A stretch of DNA of 64,000 bases from Allobosea sp. WAO (GTDB lineage Bacteria > Pseudomonadota > Alphaproteobacteria > Rhizobiales > Beijerinckiaceae), in NCBI RefSeq assembly GCF_001509835.1, contig NZ_JXTJ01000016.1:62001-126000 (forward strand), given 5' to 3'. This document shows, in pieces, positions 1 to 6,284 of the stretch. Within the stretch, counting starts at the first letter, position 1; the number at the start of each line of letters is the position of its first letter. Both the position numbers and the translations under genes were made by a program. Under the pieces are notes generated by a model. That model was not told the origin of the DNA, did no database searches, and worked only from the letters and a program-made list of their open reading frames with translations.

Positions 1-1
1 T

Positions 2-613
2 TGCCTGGTGACCTTGCCGGGCGATGGCCGCGGCCTCGTCATCGATGCCAAGTTCCCGCTGGAGAGCTTCACCCTGCTGCGCGCGGCGCGCGGCGACGAG
101 GCGAAGAAGCAGGCCGCGGCGCGGGTGCGCGGCGATGTCGGCCAGCACATCAAGGACATTGCCGAGCGCTATTTCCTGCCCGGCGAGACGCAGGACATGG
201 CGCTGCTCTTCGTGCCTTCCGAAGCGATCTACGCCGACCTGCACGAGCATTTCGACGACGTGATTCAAAGGGCGCACCGGGCCAGGGTGATGATCGTCTC
301 GCCCTCGCTGCTGGCGCTGGCGATCCAGCTGATGCAGTCACTCGTCCGCGATGCCCGCATGCGCGAAGAGGCGCGGGTGATCCAGTCCGAGGTCGGCAAG
401 CTGCTCGACGATGTCCGCCGGCTCGGCGACCGCGTCGACAAGCTCGATACGCATTTCCGCCAAGCGCAGGAGGATGTCGGCCTGATCAAGACCTCGGCCG
501 GCAAGGTCACCGGCCGGGCGGAGCGGATCGGCGCGCTGGAGTTCGACGACGGTCCGGGCAGCCAGCCGAACCTACCCTTTGCGAGGGAAACCCGGCTCAA
601 GGCGGCAGAATAA
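2..613 (+). CDS. rmuC: RmuC family DNA recombination protein, C-terminal part (5' truncated)
   Basis: The reading frame is already open at the window edge, so only about 203 C-terminal residues are present. The segment reads through the RmuC core, including 'VIDAKFPLE', 'HIKDIAERYF' and 'LFVPSEAIYADL', followed by a C-terminal coiled-coil region rich in Arg and Glu (about residues 115-165). RmuC proteins are predicted nuclease-fold proteins that limit recombination at inverted repeats. The stop lies 76 bp before the next gene on the same strand. The motif set is distinctive, so the identity is secure; the start and N-terminal coiled coil lie outside the window. Confidence 0.93.
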   Translation, partial: CLVTLPGDGRGLVIDAKFPLESFTLLRAARGDEAKKQAAARVRGDVGQHIKDIAERYFLPGETQDMALLFVPSEAIYADLHEHFDDVIQRAHRARVMIVSPSLLALAIQLMQSLVRDARMREEARVIQSEVGKLLDDVRRLGDRVDKLDTHFRQAQEDVGLIKTSAGKVTGRAERIGALEFDDGPGSQPNLPFARETRLKAAE

Positions 614-689
614 ACCCGCGCCGCCATCTGCTGATCACATTCCCGCGTAGTCCTGCGCGCCCGACCCGCTGCGCAGGAGATCGCCCGAC

Positions 690-1931
690 GTGCTCGTCCA
701 GATCGGAACCCTCATCGCCGCGACGAGCCTCGTCCAGCTCGCCAACGGCTTCTTCAACACCTTCCTGTCGCTGCGGCTGACCACCGAGAACTTCGGCCCG
801 ACGCTGACCGGCATCGTACTCAGCGCCTACTTCATCGGCTTCTCGATCGGCGCCGTCGGCAGCGGCGCCATCATCCAGCGCATCGGGCATATCCGCGCCT
901 ATGCCGCCTTCGCCGGCATGGTCGTCGTCGGCACGGCCGGCATGGCGCTCTTCGTCTCGCCGCTCGGCTGGATCCTGTGCCGGATGGCGATCGGCACCGG
1001 CTGCGTCGGCCTGTTCATCACCACCGAGAGCTGGCTGAACGCCAAGGCCCCTGCCGACCAGCGCGGCCGGATCTTCTCTATCTACATGGTCGGCACCTTC
1101 CTGGCGCTCGCGGCAGGCCAGCTGCTGATCGGCAAGCTGCCGATCGTCTCGTTGACCCCGTTCTTCATCATCATCGCGCTGTTCGCGCTGGCACTGATGA
1201 TGGTCAGCGCGACGCGGGCCGAGGCGCCGGCGCTCGCGCCCGAGGCTTCCCTCCCCTATGGCGAATTGACCCGGCAGGCTCCGGTTTCGGTGATCGGCTG
1301 CATCGTCTCGGGCATCGTCACCAGCGCCTTCTACGCGCTGGTGCCCGCCTGGATGGCGCGCAACGACATTCCCCAGGCAACGATCGCCTTGTTCATGCTG
1401 GTCGCGGTGCTCGGCGGCTTCGCCTTCCAGGTCCCGGTCGGCAAGGTCTCGGATCGCGGCGACCGGCGGGTCGTCCTGGCCGGACTGGCGATAGGCTTCG
1501 CCGTCGCAGCCATCCTGATCCAGCTCGTGCCTCCGAGGCTCGTCTTCGTGCTCCCGATCGCGGCATTGCTCGGCGGCTTCATGTCGACGCTCTACCCGGT
1601 CTGCGTCGCCCATGCGCTCGATCGCATGCCCCAGGACCGCGTGGTGGCGGTGAGCGGACGGCTGATCCTGGTCAGCGGCATCGGCTCGGCGCTGGGCCCG
1701 ATCCTCGGCGCCCAGGTGATGGGCCAGCTCGACATCAACGGGCTGCTCTATTTCATGGCCGCCGCGGCGATCGCGCTGGCGGCCGTCGCGGGCCTGCGGA
1801 TCAGGCACCGCGCGCCGCCGGAGCAGATGGCGGAGCGGCCCTTCGCCATCATCGATCCACTGGCGGCGCCGATCTCGCAGGAGCCGGAAGCGACGGACGC
1901 GGACGGAACGCCGCGTCCGCTCCCCACCTAA
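690..1931 (+). CDS. MFS transporter, 12-TM (YcaD/YfcJ-like)
   Basis: A 413-residue protein that is hydrophobic almost throughout, with about 12 membrane spans and a polar tail from about residue 375. Loop motifs such as 'RIGHIRAYAAF' after span 2 and 'GKVSDRGDRR' in the central loop are typical of the major facilitator superfamily. 'FITTESWLNAKAPADQRGR' at about residues 109-127 resembles the YcaD group of predicted MFS permeases. The start is GTG with an AGGAG about ten bases upstream. The gene converges on the OsmC gene with a 7 bp gap. The substrate cannot be read from the sequence. Confidence 0.85.
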   Translation: MLVQIGTLIAATSLVQLANGFFNTFLSLRLTTENFGPTLTGIVLSAYFIGFSIGAVGSGAIIQRIGHIRAYAAFAGMVVVGTAGMALFVSPLGWILCRMAIGTGCVGLFITTESWLNAKAPADQRGRIFSIYMVGTFLALAAGQLLIGKLPIVSLTPFFIIIALFALALMMVSATRAEAPALAPEASLPYGELTRQAPVSVIGCIVSGIVTSAFYALVPAWMARNDIPQATIALFMLVAVLGGFAFQVPVGKVSDRGDRRVVLAGLAIGFAVAAILIQLVPPRLVFVLPIAALLGGFMSTLYPVCVAHALDRMPQDRVVAVSGRLILVSGIGSALGPILGAQVMGQLDINGLLYFMAAAAIALAAVAGLRIRHRAPPEQMAERPFAIIDPLAAPISQEPEATDADGTPRPLPT

Positions 1932-1938
1932 GGCTGGT

Positions 1939-2448
1939 TCAGCCGGCCTTGAGGGTCGCCGACAGCGCCGGCTTTACGTTCAGCGTCTGGAAGACCACGC
2001 AATAGCGCTCGGTCAGCTTGAGCAGGCTGTCGAGCTTCTCCTGCGGCGCGTCGGTCTCGACGTCGAAGAACAGGCGGATCGCCTTGAAACCCACGGCGGC
2101 GTCCTTGGCGACGCCGAGCGTACCGCGGAAGTCGAGGTCGCCCTCGGCGCGGACGACGCCCTTCCTCAGCTCGATTTCGAGCGCTGTCGCAACCGCCTTC
2201 AGCGTGACGCCGGCACAGGCGACCAGCGCTTCCAGCAGCATGTCACCCGAGCAGAGCTCCGCGCCAGAACCGCCGGTCGCCGGATGCAGGCCGGCAAGCG
2301 CGATGGCGCGCCCGGTCTCGACCTTGCAGGCGATGTGCTGGTCGTCGAGCTCGCCCTTGGCCTTGAGCGTAATCACCGCCGCATCGGGCGCCTCGCGATA
2401 CTTGTCCTTGAGCGGCGCCTGGAGGGCGCGGAGCGCGGTGACGTCCAT
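1939..2448 (-). CDS. OsmC family protein
   Basis: A 169-residue OsmC/Ohr-fold protein. Cys78 lies in 'LLEALVACAG' and Cys150 in 'ERYCVVF', the spacing of the two redox cysteines by which this family reduces organic hydroperoxides. I start it at the ATG at 2448 because upstream codons give non-homologous, Arg-rich sequence. It lies 103 bp downstream of a degenerate ABC ATPase gene and could be read from the same riboswitch-controlled promoter. Its subfamily (Ohr, OsmC or YhfA-like) and its substrate are undetermined. Confidence 0.85.
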   Translation of the reverse strand: MDVTALRALQAPLKDKYREAPDAAVITLKAKGELDDQHIACKVETGRAIALAGLHPATGGSGAELCSGDMLLEALVACAGVTLKAVATALEIELRKGVVRAEGDLDFRGTLGVAKDAAVGFKAIRLFFDVETDAPQEKLDSLLKLTERYCVVFQTLNVKPALSATLKAG

Positions 2449-2488
2449 GATGGCTTGTCCTCGATCGAAACGGATGCCGGCAGGGTTT

Positions 2489-2517
2489 ACCGCATCGGGC
2501 GGAAAAACGGATGCGGT
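2489..2517. terminator. inverted repeat between the ABC ATPase-like gene and the OsmC gene
   Basis: Eight-base perfect arms (ACCGCATC at 2489-2496, GATGCGGT at 2510-2517) are separated by 13 bases. On the plus strand the second arm runs into TTTT; on the minus strand, the direction of the flanking genes, there is no T-run. It may be a partial terminator, a processing hairpin or an operator for the OsmC gene. Confidence 0.35.
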
Positions 2518-2551
2518 TTTCGGCAGGGCAGCGCCCCGCCTCACGCACGGT

Positions 2552-3277
2552 TCACGCGGCGACTTCCGCCACCTCCGGCTGCGCCGCACCGAGCTCCTTT
2601 TCCAGGGAGCGGCGCAGTTCGCGACGCAGGGCGACGAAGCCGACCGAGCGGGGCTCACGCGGATATGGCAGGAGATTGTCGAGTCTGAAGGCGAGCGGCC
2701 CCGGCGTCTGCGGCAGCACGAGGATGCGGTCGGCGAGACGAACGGCCTCCTCGACGCAGCCCGTGGCGATCGCAGCCGCCGGCCGCCCCTGGCGGCAGAG
2801 GTCCGCTAGCGGCGCGGCGAGCCGGCGCTGCGCCTCCTCGTCCAGCTCGGCGAAGGGCGCGTCGACCAACAGCAGCTTCGGGCGCAGCAGCGACAGCCGG
2901 GCGATCGCAAGGCCCTGCAGCTCGACCGCCGACACGGTACCCGGCCGCCGCTCCGCCAGCCCACCGAGACCGACCCTGACCAGGGCATTGGCAATCAACC
3001 CTTCCCGGGCGAAAGGCGTCGCGCCGGGAAGCGCGAAAGCGAGGTTCTCGGCAAGATTGAGCCAGGGAAAGAAGCTCGGGCGGGAACCGAGCAGGCCAAG
3101 CTCGGCAGTCGGCACTGGGTCGGCATCGGCATCAAGACCGGCAAGGGCTCGCAGCACGGCGCTGCGTCCAGCGACCGGCCCGCCGAGCAGCGCGACAACC
3201 TGCCCGGAAGCAGGACGCAGGGCGGCGGCGTCGAAACCAGCAGCGAAGAGCTTTGGATCATGGGAACAGACGGACAT
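2552..3277 (-). CDS. ABC-transporter ATPase homologue with all catalytic motifs degenerate
   Basis: A 241-residue protein with the NitT/TauT (SsuB/TauB) ATPase fold, aligning end to end with the normal ATPase encoded at 3448-4230. Every motif needed for ATP hydrolysis is altered. Walker A is GGPVAGRS (residues 32-39, Lys to Arg). The Q-loop Gln is Ser65. The LSGGQ signature is VSAVELQ (115-121). The Walker B glutamate is Ala140 in 'LLLVDAPF'. The switch His is Gly173. The frame is intact, has a strong GGAAGG ribosome binding site and its own SAM-II leader, so it is not a simple pseudogene. It probably forms an asymmetric nucleotide-binding pair with the neighbouring ATPase, or has become a regulatory subunit. 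Confidence 0.85.
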   Translation of the reverse strand: MSVCSHDPKLFAAGFDAAALRPASGQVVALLGGPVAGRSAVLRALAGLDADADPVPTAELGLLGSRPSFFPWLNLAENLAFALPGATPFAREGLIANALVRVGLGGLAERRPGTVSAVELQGLAIARLSLLRPKLLLVDAPFAELDEEAQRRLAAPLADLCRQGRPAAAIATGCVEEAVRLADRILVLPQTPGPLAFRLDNLLPYPREPRSVGFVALRRELRRSLEKELGAAQPEVAEVAA

Positions 3278-3280
3278 CGG

Positions 3281-3313
3281 GCGCTTCCTTCCAGATCAGG
3301 CGAAGGGAAGCGC
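3281..3313 (-). promoter_or_regulatory. hairpin sequestering the ribosome binding site of the degenerate ATPase gene
   Basis: On the transcript, GCGCTTCC (3313-3306) pairs perfectly with GGAAGCGC (3288-3281). The second arm is part of the GGAAGGAAG Shine-Dalgarno sequence, which ends six bases before the ATG. Folding would therefore block translation. It sits at the end of the leader that begins with a SAM-II aptamer, which suggests a translational expression platform. Confidence 0.55.
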
Positions 3314-3340
3314 AGGCGGCCACGGCCACCTTCTCGTCTC

Positions 3341-3397
3341 CCACGCTTTAGCGGCATTTATTTCGCGCCCGCAAGCTGAGGCTCAAATCGGCGCGTA
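3341..3397 (-). ncRNA. SAM-II riboswitch (copy A)
   Basis: Read on the minus strand, this matches the SAM-II (metA motif) aptamer. The P1 strands are CGCGC (3395-3391) and GCGCG (3368-3364). Between them are the conserved CGATTTGA and CTTGCGG. After P1 come AAATAAATG and GCTAAAG (3352-3346), which form the pseudoknot that binds S-adenosylmethionine. A TTGACA/TATTAA promoter lies directly upstream and the ATPase-like gene starts 63 bases downstream. A near copy lies at 6126-6183. SAM-II is an alphaproteobacterial riboswitch that normally represses methionine genes when SAM is high. Confidence 0.88.
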
Positions 3398-3401
3398 TCC
3401 T

Positions 3402-3431
3402 TTAATACGGTTCTTTCGTCCGCTTTGTCAA
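3402..3431 (-). promoter_or_regulatory. sigma70-like promoter driving SAM-II copy A
   Basis: On the minus strand the -35 TTGACA (3431-3426) and the -10 TATTAA (3407-3402) are 18 bp apart. The predicted transcription start falls at or just before the first base of the aptamer, as expected for a riboswitch leader. The surrounding GTTTGACAAA block also appears in front of riboswitch copy B. Confidence 0.7.
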
Positions 3432-3447
3432 ACGAAACACCCTTGCG

Positions 3448-4230
3448 TCACCACCACATCCCCGCGCTCTCGGCGGCCTTGTGCTGCTGGGGCTGGTCGT
3501 CGCGCAGCGAGCGGTCGAGCGTGCGCAGCACCTCGCGCTTGCTCGCCTCGAAGGCCGGCGAGAGCCGGTCGCGCGGCCGGGTCTGCGGGTTGTCGAGCTC
3601 ATCGAAGACGCGGCCCGGCCTCGGCTGCATCACCATGATCCTATCGGCCAGCGTCACCGCCTCCTCGACATCATGGGTGACCATCACGACAGTCGGGCGG
3701 CTTTCCTCCCAGAGCGCCAAAAGGTGCTCGTGCAGGCTGGCCCGGGTGGTGGCGTCGAGCGCCGAGAAGGGCTCGTCCATCAGCAGGAGCTTGGGGCGGG
3801 TGATCAGGGCACGAGCGATGGCGACGCGCTGTTGCTGGCCGCCGGAGAGCTCGCGCGGCCAGCGCTTGTCGTAGCCGCCAAGGCCGACCCGCTCAAGCGC
3901 ATGGCCGACGAGGCGCTGGCGTTCGCCGGCTGCGAGATCCGACAGGCCGAAGCCGACATTGTCGGCAACGCTGAGCCAGGGGAACAGCCGCGGCTCCTGG
4001 AAGATCACCCCGACATCGGCACGCGGCTCGGTGATCGCCTTGCCGTCCAGCACGATGCGGCCCTCGCTCGGCCGGTCGAGACCGGCGACGAGGCGCAGCA
4101 AGGTGGTCTTGCCGCAGCCGGAGCCGCCGACAAGGGCGAGGATCTCGCCCGCCGCCACCTCGGCGGTGATGCCGGCGAGCGCCCTGGTGCCGTCGGCATA
4201 GGTCTTGGAGAGCTTGTCGAAGGTCAGCAT
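3448..4230 (-). CDS. ABC transporter ATP-binding protein, SsuB/TauB type (intact)
   Basis: A 260-residue ATPase with complete motifs: Walker A GGSGCGKT (35-42), Q-loop Gln78, LSGGQ (128-132), Walker B with DEP (152-154) and switch His186. It powers the NitT/TauT-type importer encoded just upstream. It starts 10 bp after the permease gene and is the third gene of the operon SBP-permease-ATPase. The start at 4230 is chosen because family homology begins there with 'MLTFDKLSKTY'; the upstream extension is permease-gene sequence in another frame. The following gene encodes its degenerate paralogue. Confidence 0.92.
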   Translation of the reverse strand: MLTFDKLSKTYADGTRALAGITAEVAAGEILALVGGSGCGKTTLLRLVAGLDRPSEGRIVLDGKAITEPRADVGVIFQEPRLFPWLSVADNVGFGLSDLAAGERQRLVGHALERVGLGGYDKRWPRELSGGQQQRVAIARALITRPKLLLMDEPFSALDATTRASLHEHLLALWEESRPTVVMVTHDVEEAVTLADRIMVMQPRPGRVFDELDNPQTRPRDRLSPAFEASKREVLRTLDRSLRDDQPQQHKAAESAGMWW

Positions 4231-4240
4231 CGCCGCGCCC

Positions 4241-5068
4241 TCAGAGCTTGTCGCGCGCCGTGTCCTGCCAGCGCAGGAACGGCCGGGCGAGCGCGACGAG
4301 CACGCCGTCCGCGAGCTTGCCGAGCACCGCGAAGGAGATGATCGCGGCGATGATGGTGGCCGGCCGGCCAAGCTGCTGGCCGTCGACGAGGAGATAACCG
4401 AGACCTTCGCTCGCGCCCATGATCTCGGCGGCGACAACGAACATGAAGCCGAGGCCGAGGCCGCCGCGCAGCGCCGTGAACCAGTCCGGCAGGATCGCCG
4501 GGAGCAGTACGCGCCGGACCATGGCGAGCCGACCCAGGCGGAAGACGCGCCCAACCTCGACGATCTTGCGGTCGATCGAGAGGATAGCGGCGGCGACGCC
4601 GAGATAGATCGGGAAGAAGACGCCGACCGCGATCAGCGCCACCTTCGACGCCTCGAAGATGCCGAACCAGAGGATGAAGAGCGGCACCCAGGCGATCGAC
4701 GGGATGGCGCGCAGCGCCTGCAGGGTCGGGTCGAGCAGGCTGCGCGCCACGGGCAAGGCGCCCGTCAGCGCGCCCAGCACCGTGCCGGCGACGGCGCCGA
4801 TGCCGAAGCCGGCGAGCACGCGCCAGAGCGTCGCGGCGGCGTGCGTGGCGAGCTCGCCGCTGCGTGCGAGCTCCCAGAGCGTCGCGCCGACGACGCTCGG
4901 CGGCGGCATCAGCCGGCCATTGGCAAGGCCGGTCCTGACCAGCACCTCCCAGATCACCGCGAGCACGACCGGCAGCACCAGCCCGGCGAGCCGCAGCCGC
5001 GCCTTGCCGGACCGCTTTGCCGGCGCAGCCGCCGGCACCGAGGCCGTACCGATCTCGATCGCGCTCAT
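4241..5068 (-). CDS. ABC transporter permease, SsuC/TauC type
   Basis: A 275-residue integral membrane protein with about six spans. The coupling loop that contacts the ATPase is visible at about residues 195-230, with the 'RGGLGLGFMFVVAAEIMGASEGLGY' stretch of BPD_transp_1 permeases broken by the usual conserved Gly residues. The substrate family (sulfonate, taurine, nitrate-like) cannot be separated by eye. It lies between the binding-protein gene (19 bp upstream) and the ATPase gene (10 bp downstream), so all three share the SAM-II-controlled transcript. Confidence 0.9.
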   Translation of the reverse strand: MSAIEIGTASVPAAAPAKRSGKARLRLAGLVLPVVLAVIWEVLVRTGLANGRLMPPPSVVGATLWELARSGELATHAAATLWRVLAGFGIGAVAGTVLGALTGALPVARSLLDPTLQALRAIPSIAWVPLFILWFGIFEASKVALIAVGVFFPIYLGVAAAILSIDRKIVEVGRVFRLGRLAMVRRVLLPAILPDWFTALRGGLGLGFMFVVAAEIMGASEGLGYLLVDGQQLGRPATIIAAIISFAVLGKLADGVLVALARPFLRWQDTARDKL

Positions 5069-5087
5069 CGCCGCCCGGTCACGCCGC

Positions 5088-6062
5088 TCAGTTGGTGGCG
5101 GCGAAGCGCCGGTCGAGGAGCGCGTCGACCGCGGCCTTCACATCGGTGCTCGCAGGCAGAACCCCGGCCTGCTGCAGGGCAAGCCCGGCGGCCAGGATGG
5201 TCTCGGCCTGGGCCGGGCCGATATTGCTGTGGGTCAGCTCGGTACGGGTGAGCTGGCGCTCGATCACCGCATCGGAGAGCTTCGTCGCCTCGACCAGCGC
5301 CTTCTTCACCTCGCCTGGATTGGCGAGGGCGATGGCGCGCGCCTCCTCATAGGCCTTGAGCACCTTGCGGACGAGATCCGGGTTCTTTTCGGCGAACTCC
5401 TCTCGGACGTTGAGCACGCCCCAGGTGTTGTCGGCCGCCTTGCGGTGGAAGAGCTTCGCGCCGCTCTCGATCTCGGCAGCCGCCATCAACGGATCAAGCC
5501 CTGCCCAAGCCTCGACATCGCCACGCTCCAGCGCGAGCCGGCCGTCGGCATGCTGCAGCAGGACGAGCTTGACGTCCTTCTCGGTGAGGCCGGCATCGGC
5601 GAGCGAGCGGACGAGGAAGATGTGCGGATCGGTGCCGCGGGTGACGGCGACGCGCTTTCCCTTGAGATCCGCAACCTTGGTGATCTCGCTCTTGGCGCCG
5701 GTGACGAGCGCCGTCCATTCCGGCCGCGAATAGACATAGACCGACTTGATCGGATTGCCGTTGATCTTGCCGATCAGCGCAGCGGCGCCGGCCGTGGAGC
5801 CGAAATCGAGCGAGCCGGCATTGAGGAATTCGAGCGCCTTGTTGGAGCCGGCGGAGAAGACCCAGCGCACCTTGATGCCGTCGGCTTCCAGCGCCTTCTC
5901 GAGGATGCCGCGCTCCTTCAGGACGAGGCCGACCGGATTATAGGTCGCGTAATCGATGCGGATTTCCTTCGGCGCCTGGGCCAAAGCGGTGCCGGCTGCG
6001 ACGGTGAGAGCGGCAAAGCCGGCAAGGACGGCGCGGCGGCTCGGAAGCAGAGTCCGGATCAT
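5088..6062 (-). CDS. ABC transporter substrate-binding protein, SsuA-like (aliphatic sulfonate family)
   Basis: A 324-residue exported protein. Its signal peptide carries Arg-Arg in the n-region and probably ends after 'AAGTALAQA' (about residue 30). The mature part resembles SsuA/NMT1 periplasmic proteins: 'YNPVGLVLKERGILEKAL' near the N-terminus, then 'GSTAGAAALIGK' and 'VAVTRGTDPHIFLVRSLADAGL'. It is the first gene of the operon and is preceded by SAM-II copy B. SAM control suggests the cargo is a sulfur source or methionine-related compound, but that is inference. Confidence 0.88.
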   Translation of the reverse strand: MIRTLLPSRRAVLAGFAALTVAAGTALAQAPKEIRIDYATYNPVGLVLKERGILEKALEADGIKVRWVFSAGSNKALEFLNAGSLDFGSTAGAAALIGKINGNPIKSVYVYSRPEWTALVTGAKSEITKVADLKGKRVAVTRGTDPHIFLVRSLADAGLTEKDVKLVLLQHADGRLALERGDVEAWAGLDPLMAAAEIESGAKLFHRKAADNTWGVLNVREEFAEKNPDLVRKVLKAYEEARAIALANPGEVKKALVEATKLSDAVIERQLTRTELTHSNIGPAQAETILAAGLALQQAGVLPASTDVKAAVDALLDRRFAATN

Positions 6063-6068
6063 GGCGTT

Positions 6069-6096
6069 TCCCTTTCGTCATATGGCTGCGAAGGGA
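6069..6096 (-). promoter_or_regulatory. hairpin sequestering the ribosome binding site of the SsuA-like gene
   Basis: On the transcript, TCCCTT (6096-6091) can pair with AAGGGA (6074-6069), and a CG/CG pair beyond an A bulge lengthens the stem. AAGGGA is the Shine-Dalgarno sequence of the binding-protein gene, six bases before its ATG. The same arrangement exists in front of the degenerate ATPase gene. Confidence 0.5.
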
Positions 6097-6098
6097 TC

Positions 6099-6119
6099 GG
6101 AGGCCCTTGCCGGGCCTCC
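6099..6119 (-). promoter_or_regulatory. GC-rich hairpin inside riboswitch B leader
   Basis: Perfect eight-base arms GGAGGCCC/GGGCCTCC with a five-base loop lie between the SAM-II aptamer and the ribosome-binding-site hairpin. No T-run follows in the direction of transcription, so a classical terminator is doubtful; it may instead act as a Rho-dependent pause or as a spacer helix. Leader A has a weaker GC hairpin at the equivalent place. Confidence 0.45.
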
Positions 6120-6125
6120 CGCGCC

Positions 6126-6183
6126 CCACGCTTTAGCTGCACTTGTTTCGCGCCCGCAAGCTGGTGGCTCAAATCGGCGCGTA
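6126..6183 (-). ncRNA. SAM-II riboswitch (copy B)
   Basis: The minus strand carries the SAM-II aptamer: P1 CGCGC (6181-6177) with GCGCG (6153-6149), the conserved CGATTTGA and CTTGCGG between them, then AAACAAGTG and GCTAAAG (6137-6131). It is nearly identical to copy A but differs in the AAACAAGTG stretch and in the short hairpin loop. The start codon of the SsuA-like gene is about 65 bases downstream. It is predicted to lower translation of the importer operon when S-adenosylmethionine is abundant. Confidence 0.88.
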
Positions 6184-6188
6184 TCCGG

Positions 6189-6217
6189 TTTTTAGGTTCA
6201 CGCGTTCTGTTTGTCAA
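6189..6217 (-). promoter_or_regulatory. sigma70-like promoter driving SAM-II copy B
   Basis: On the minus strand the -35 TTGACA (6217-6212) and the -10 TAAAAA (6194-6189) are 17 bp apart. The start site would fall just before the aptamer. The region also lies upstream of glnD on the other strand, so the two promoters are back to back. Confidence 0.65.
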
Positions 6218-6284
6218 ACAATACTTCCGAAATCCGGCTTAGCCAATTTGTACATTACTTCTCTGTTCAATAGAGATTTCTGCC

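Noticed and set aside
597..1808. 403-codon open frame on the minus strand opposite the MFS gene
   Set aside because: Composition is Asp/Arg/His-rich without hydrophobic core or motifs; it is a high-GC antisense shadow of the MFS gene.
2552..3277. degenerate ATPase as a pseudogene
   Set aside because: The frame is full length, the ribosome binding site is strong and a riboswitch and promoter are dedicated to it.
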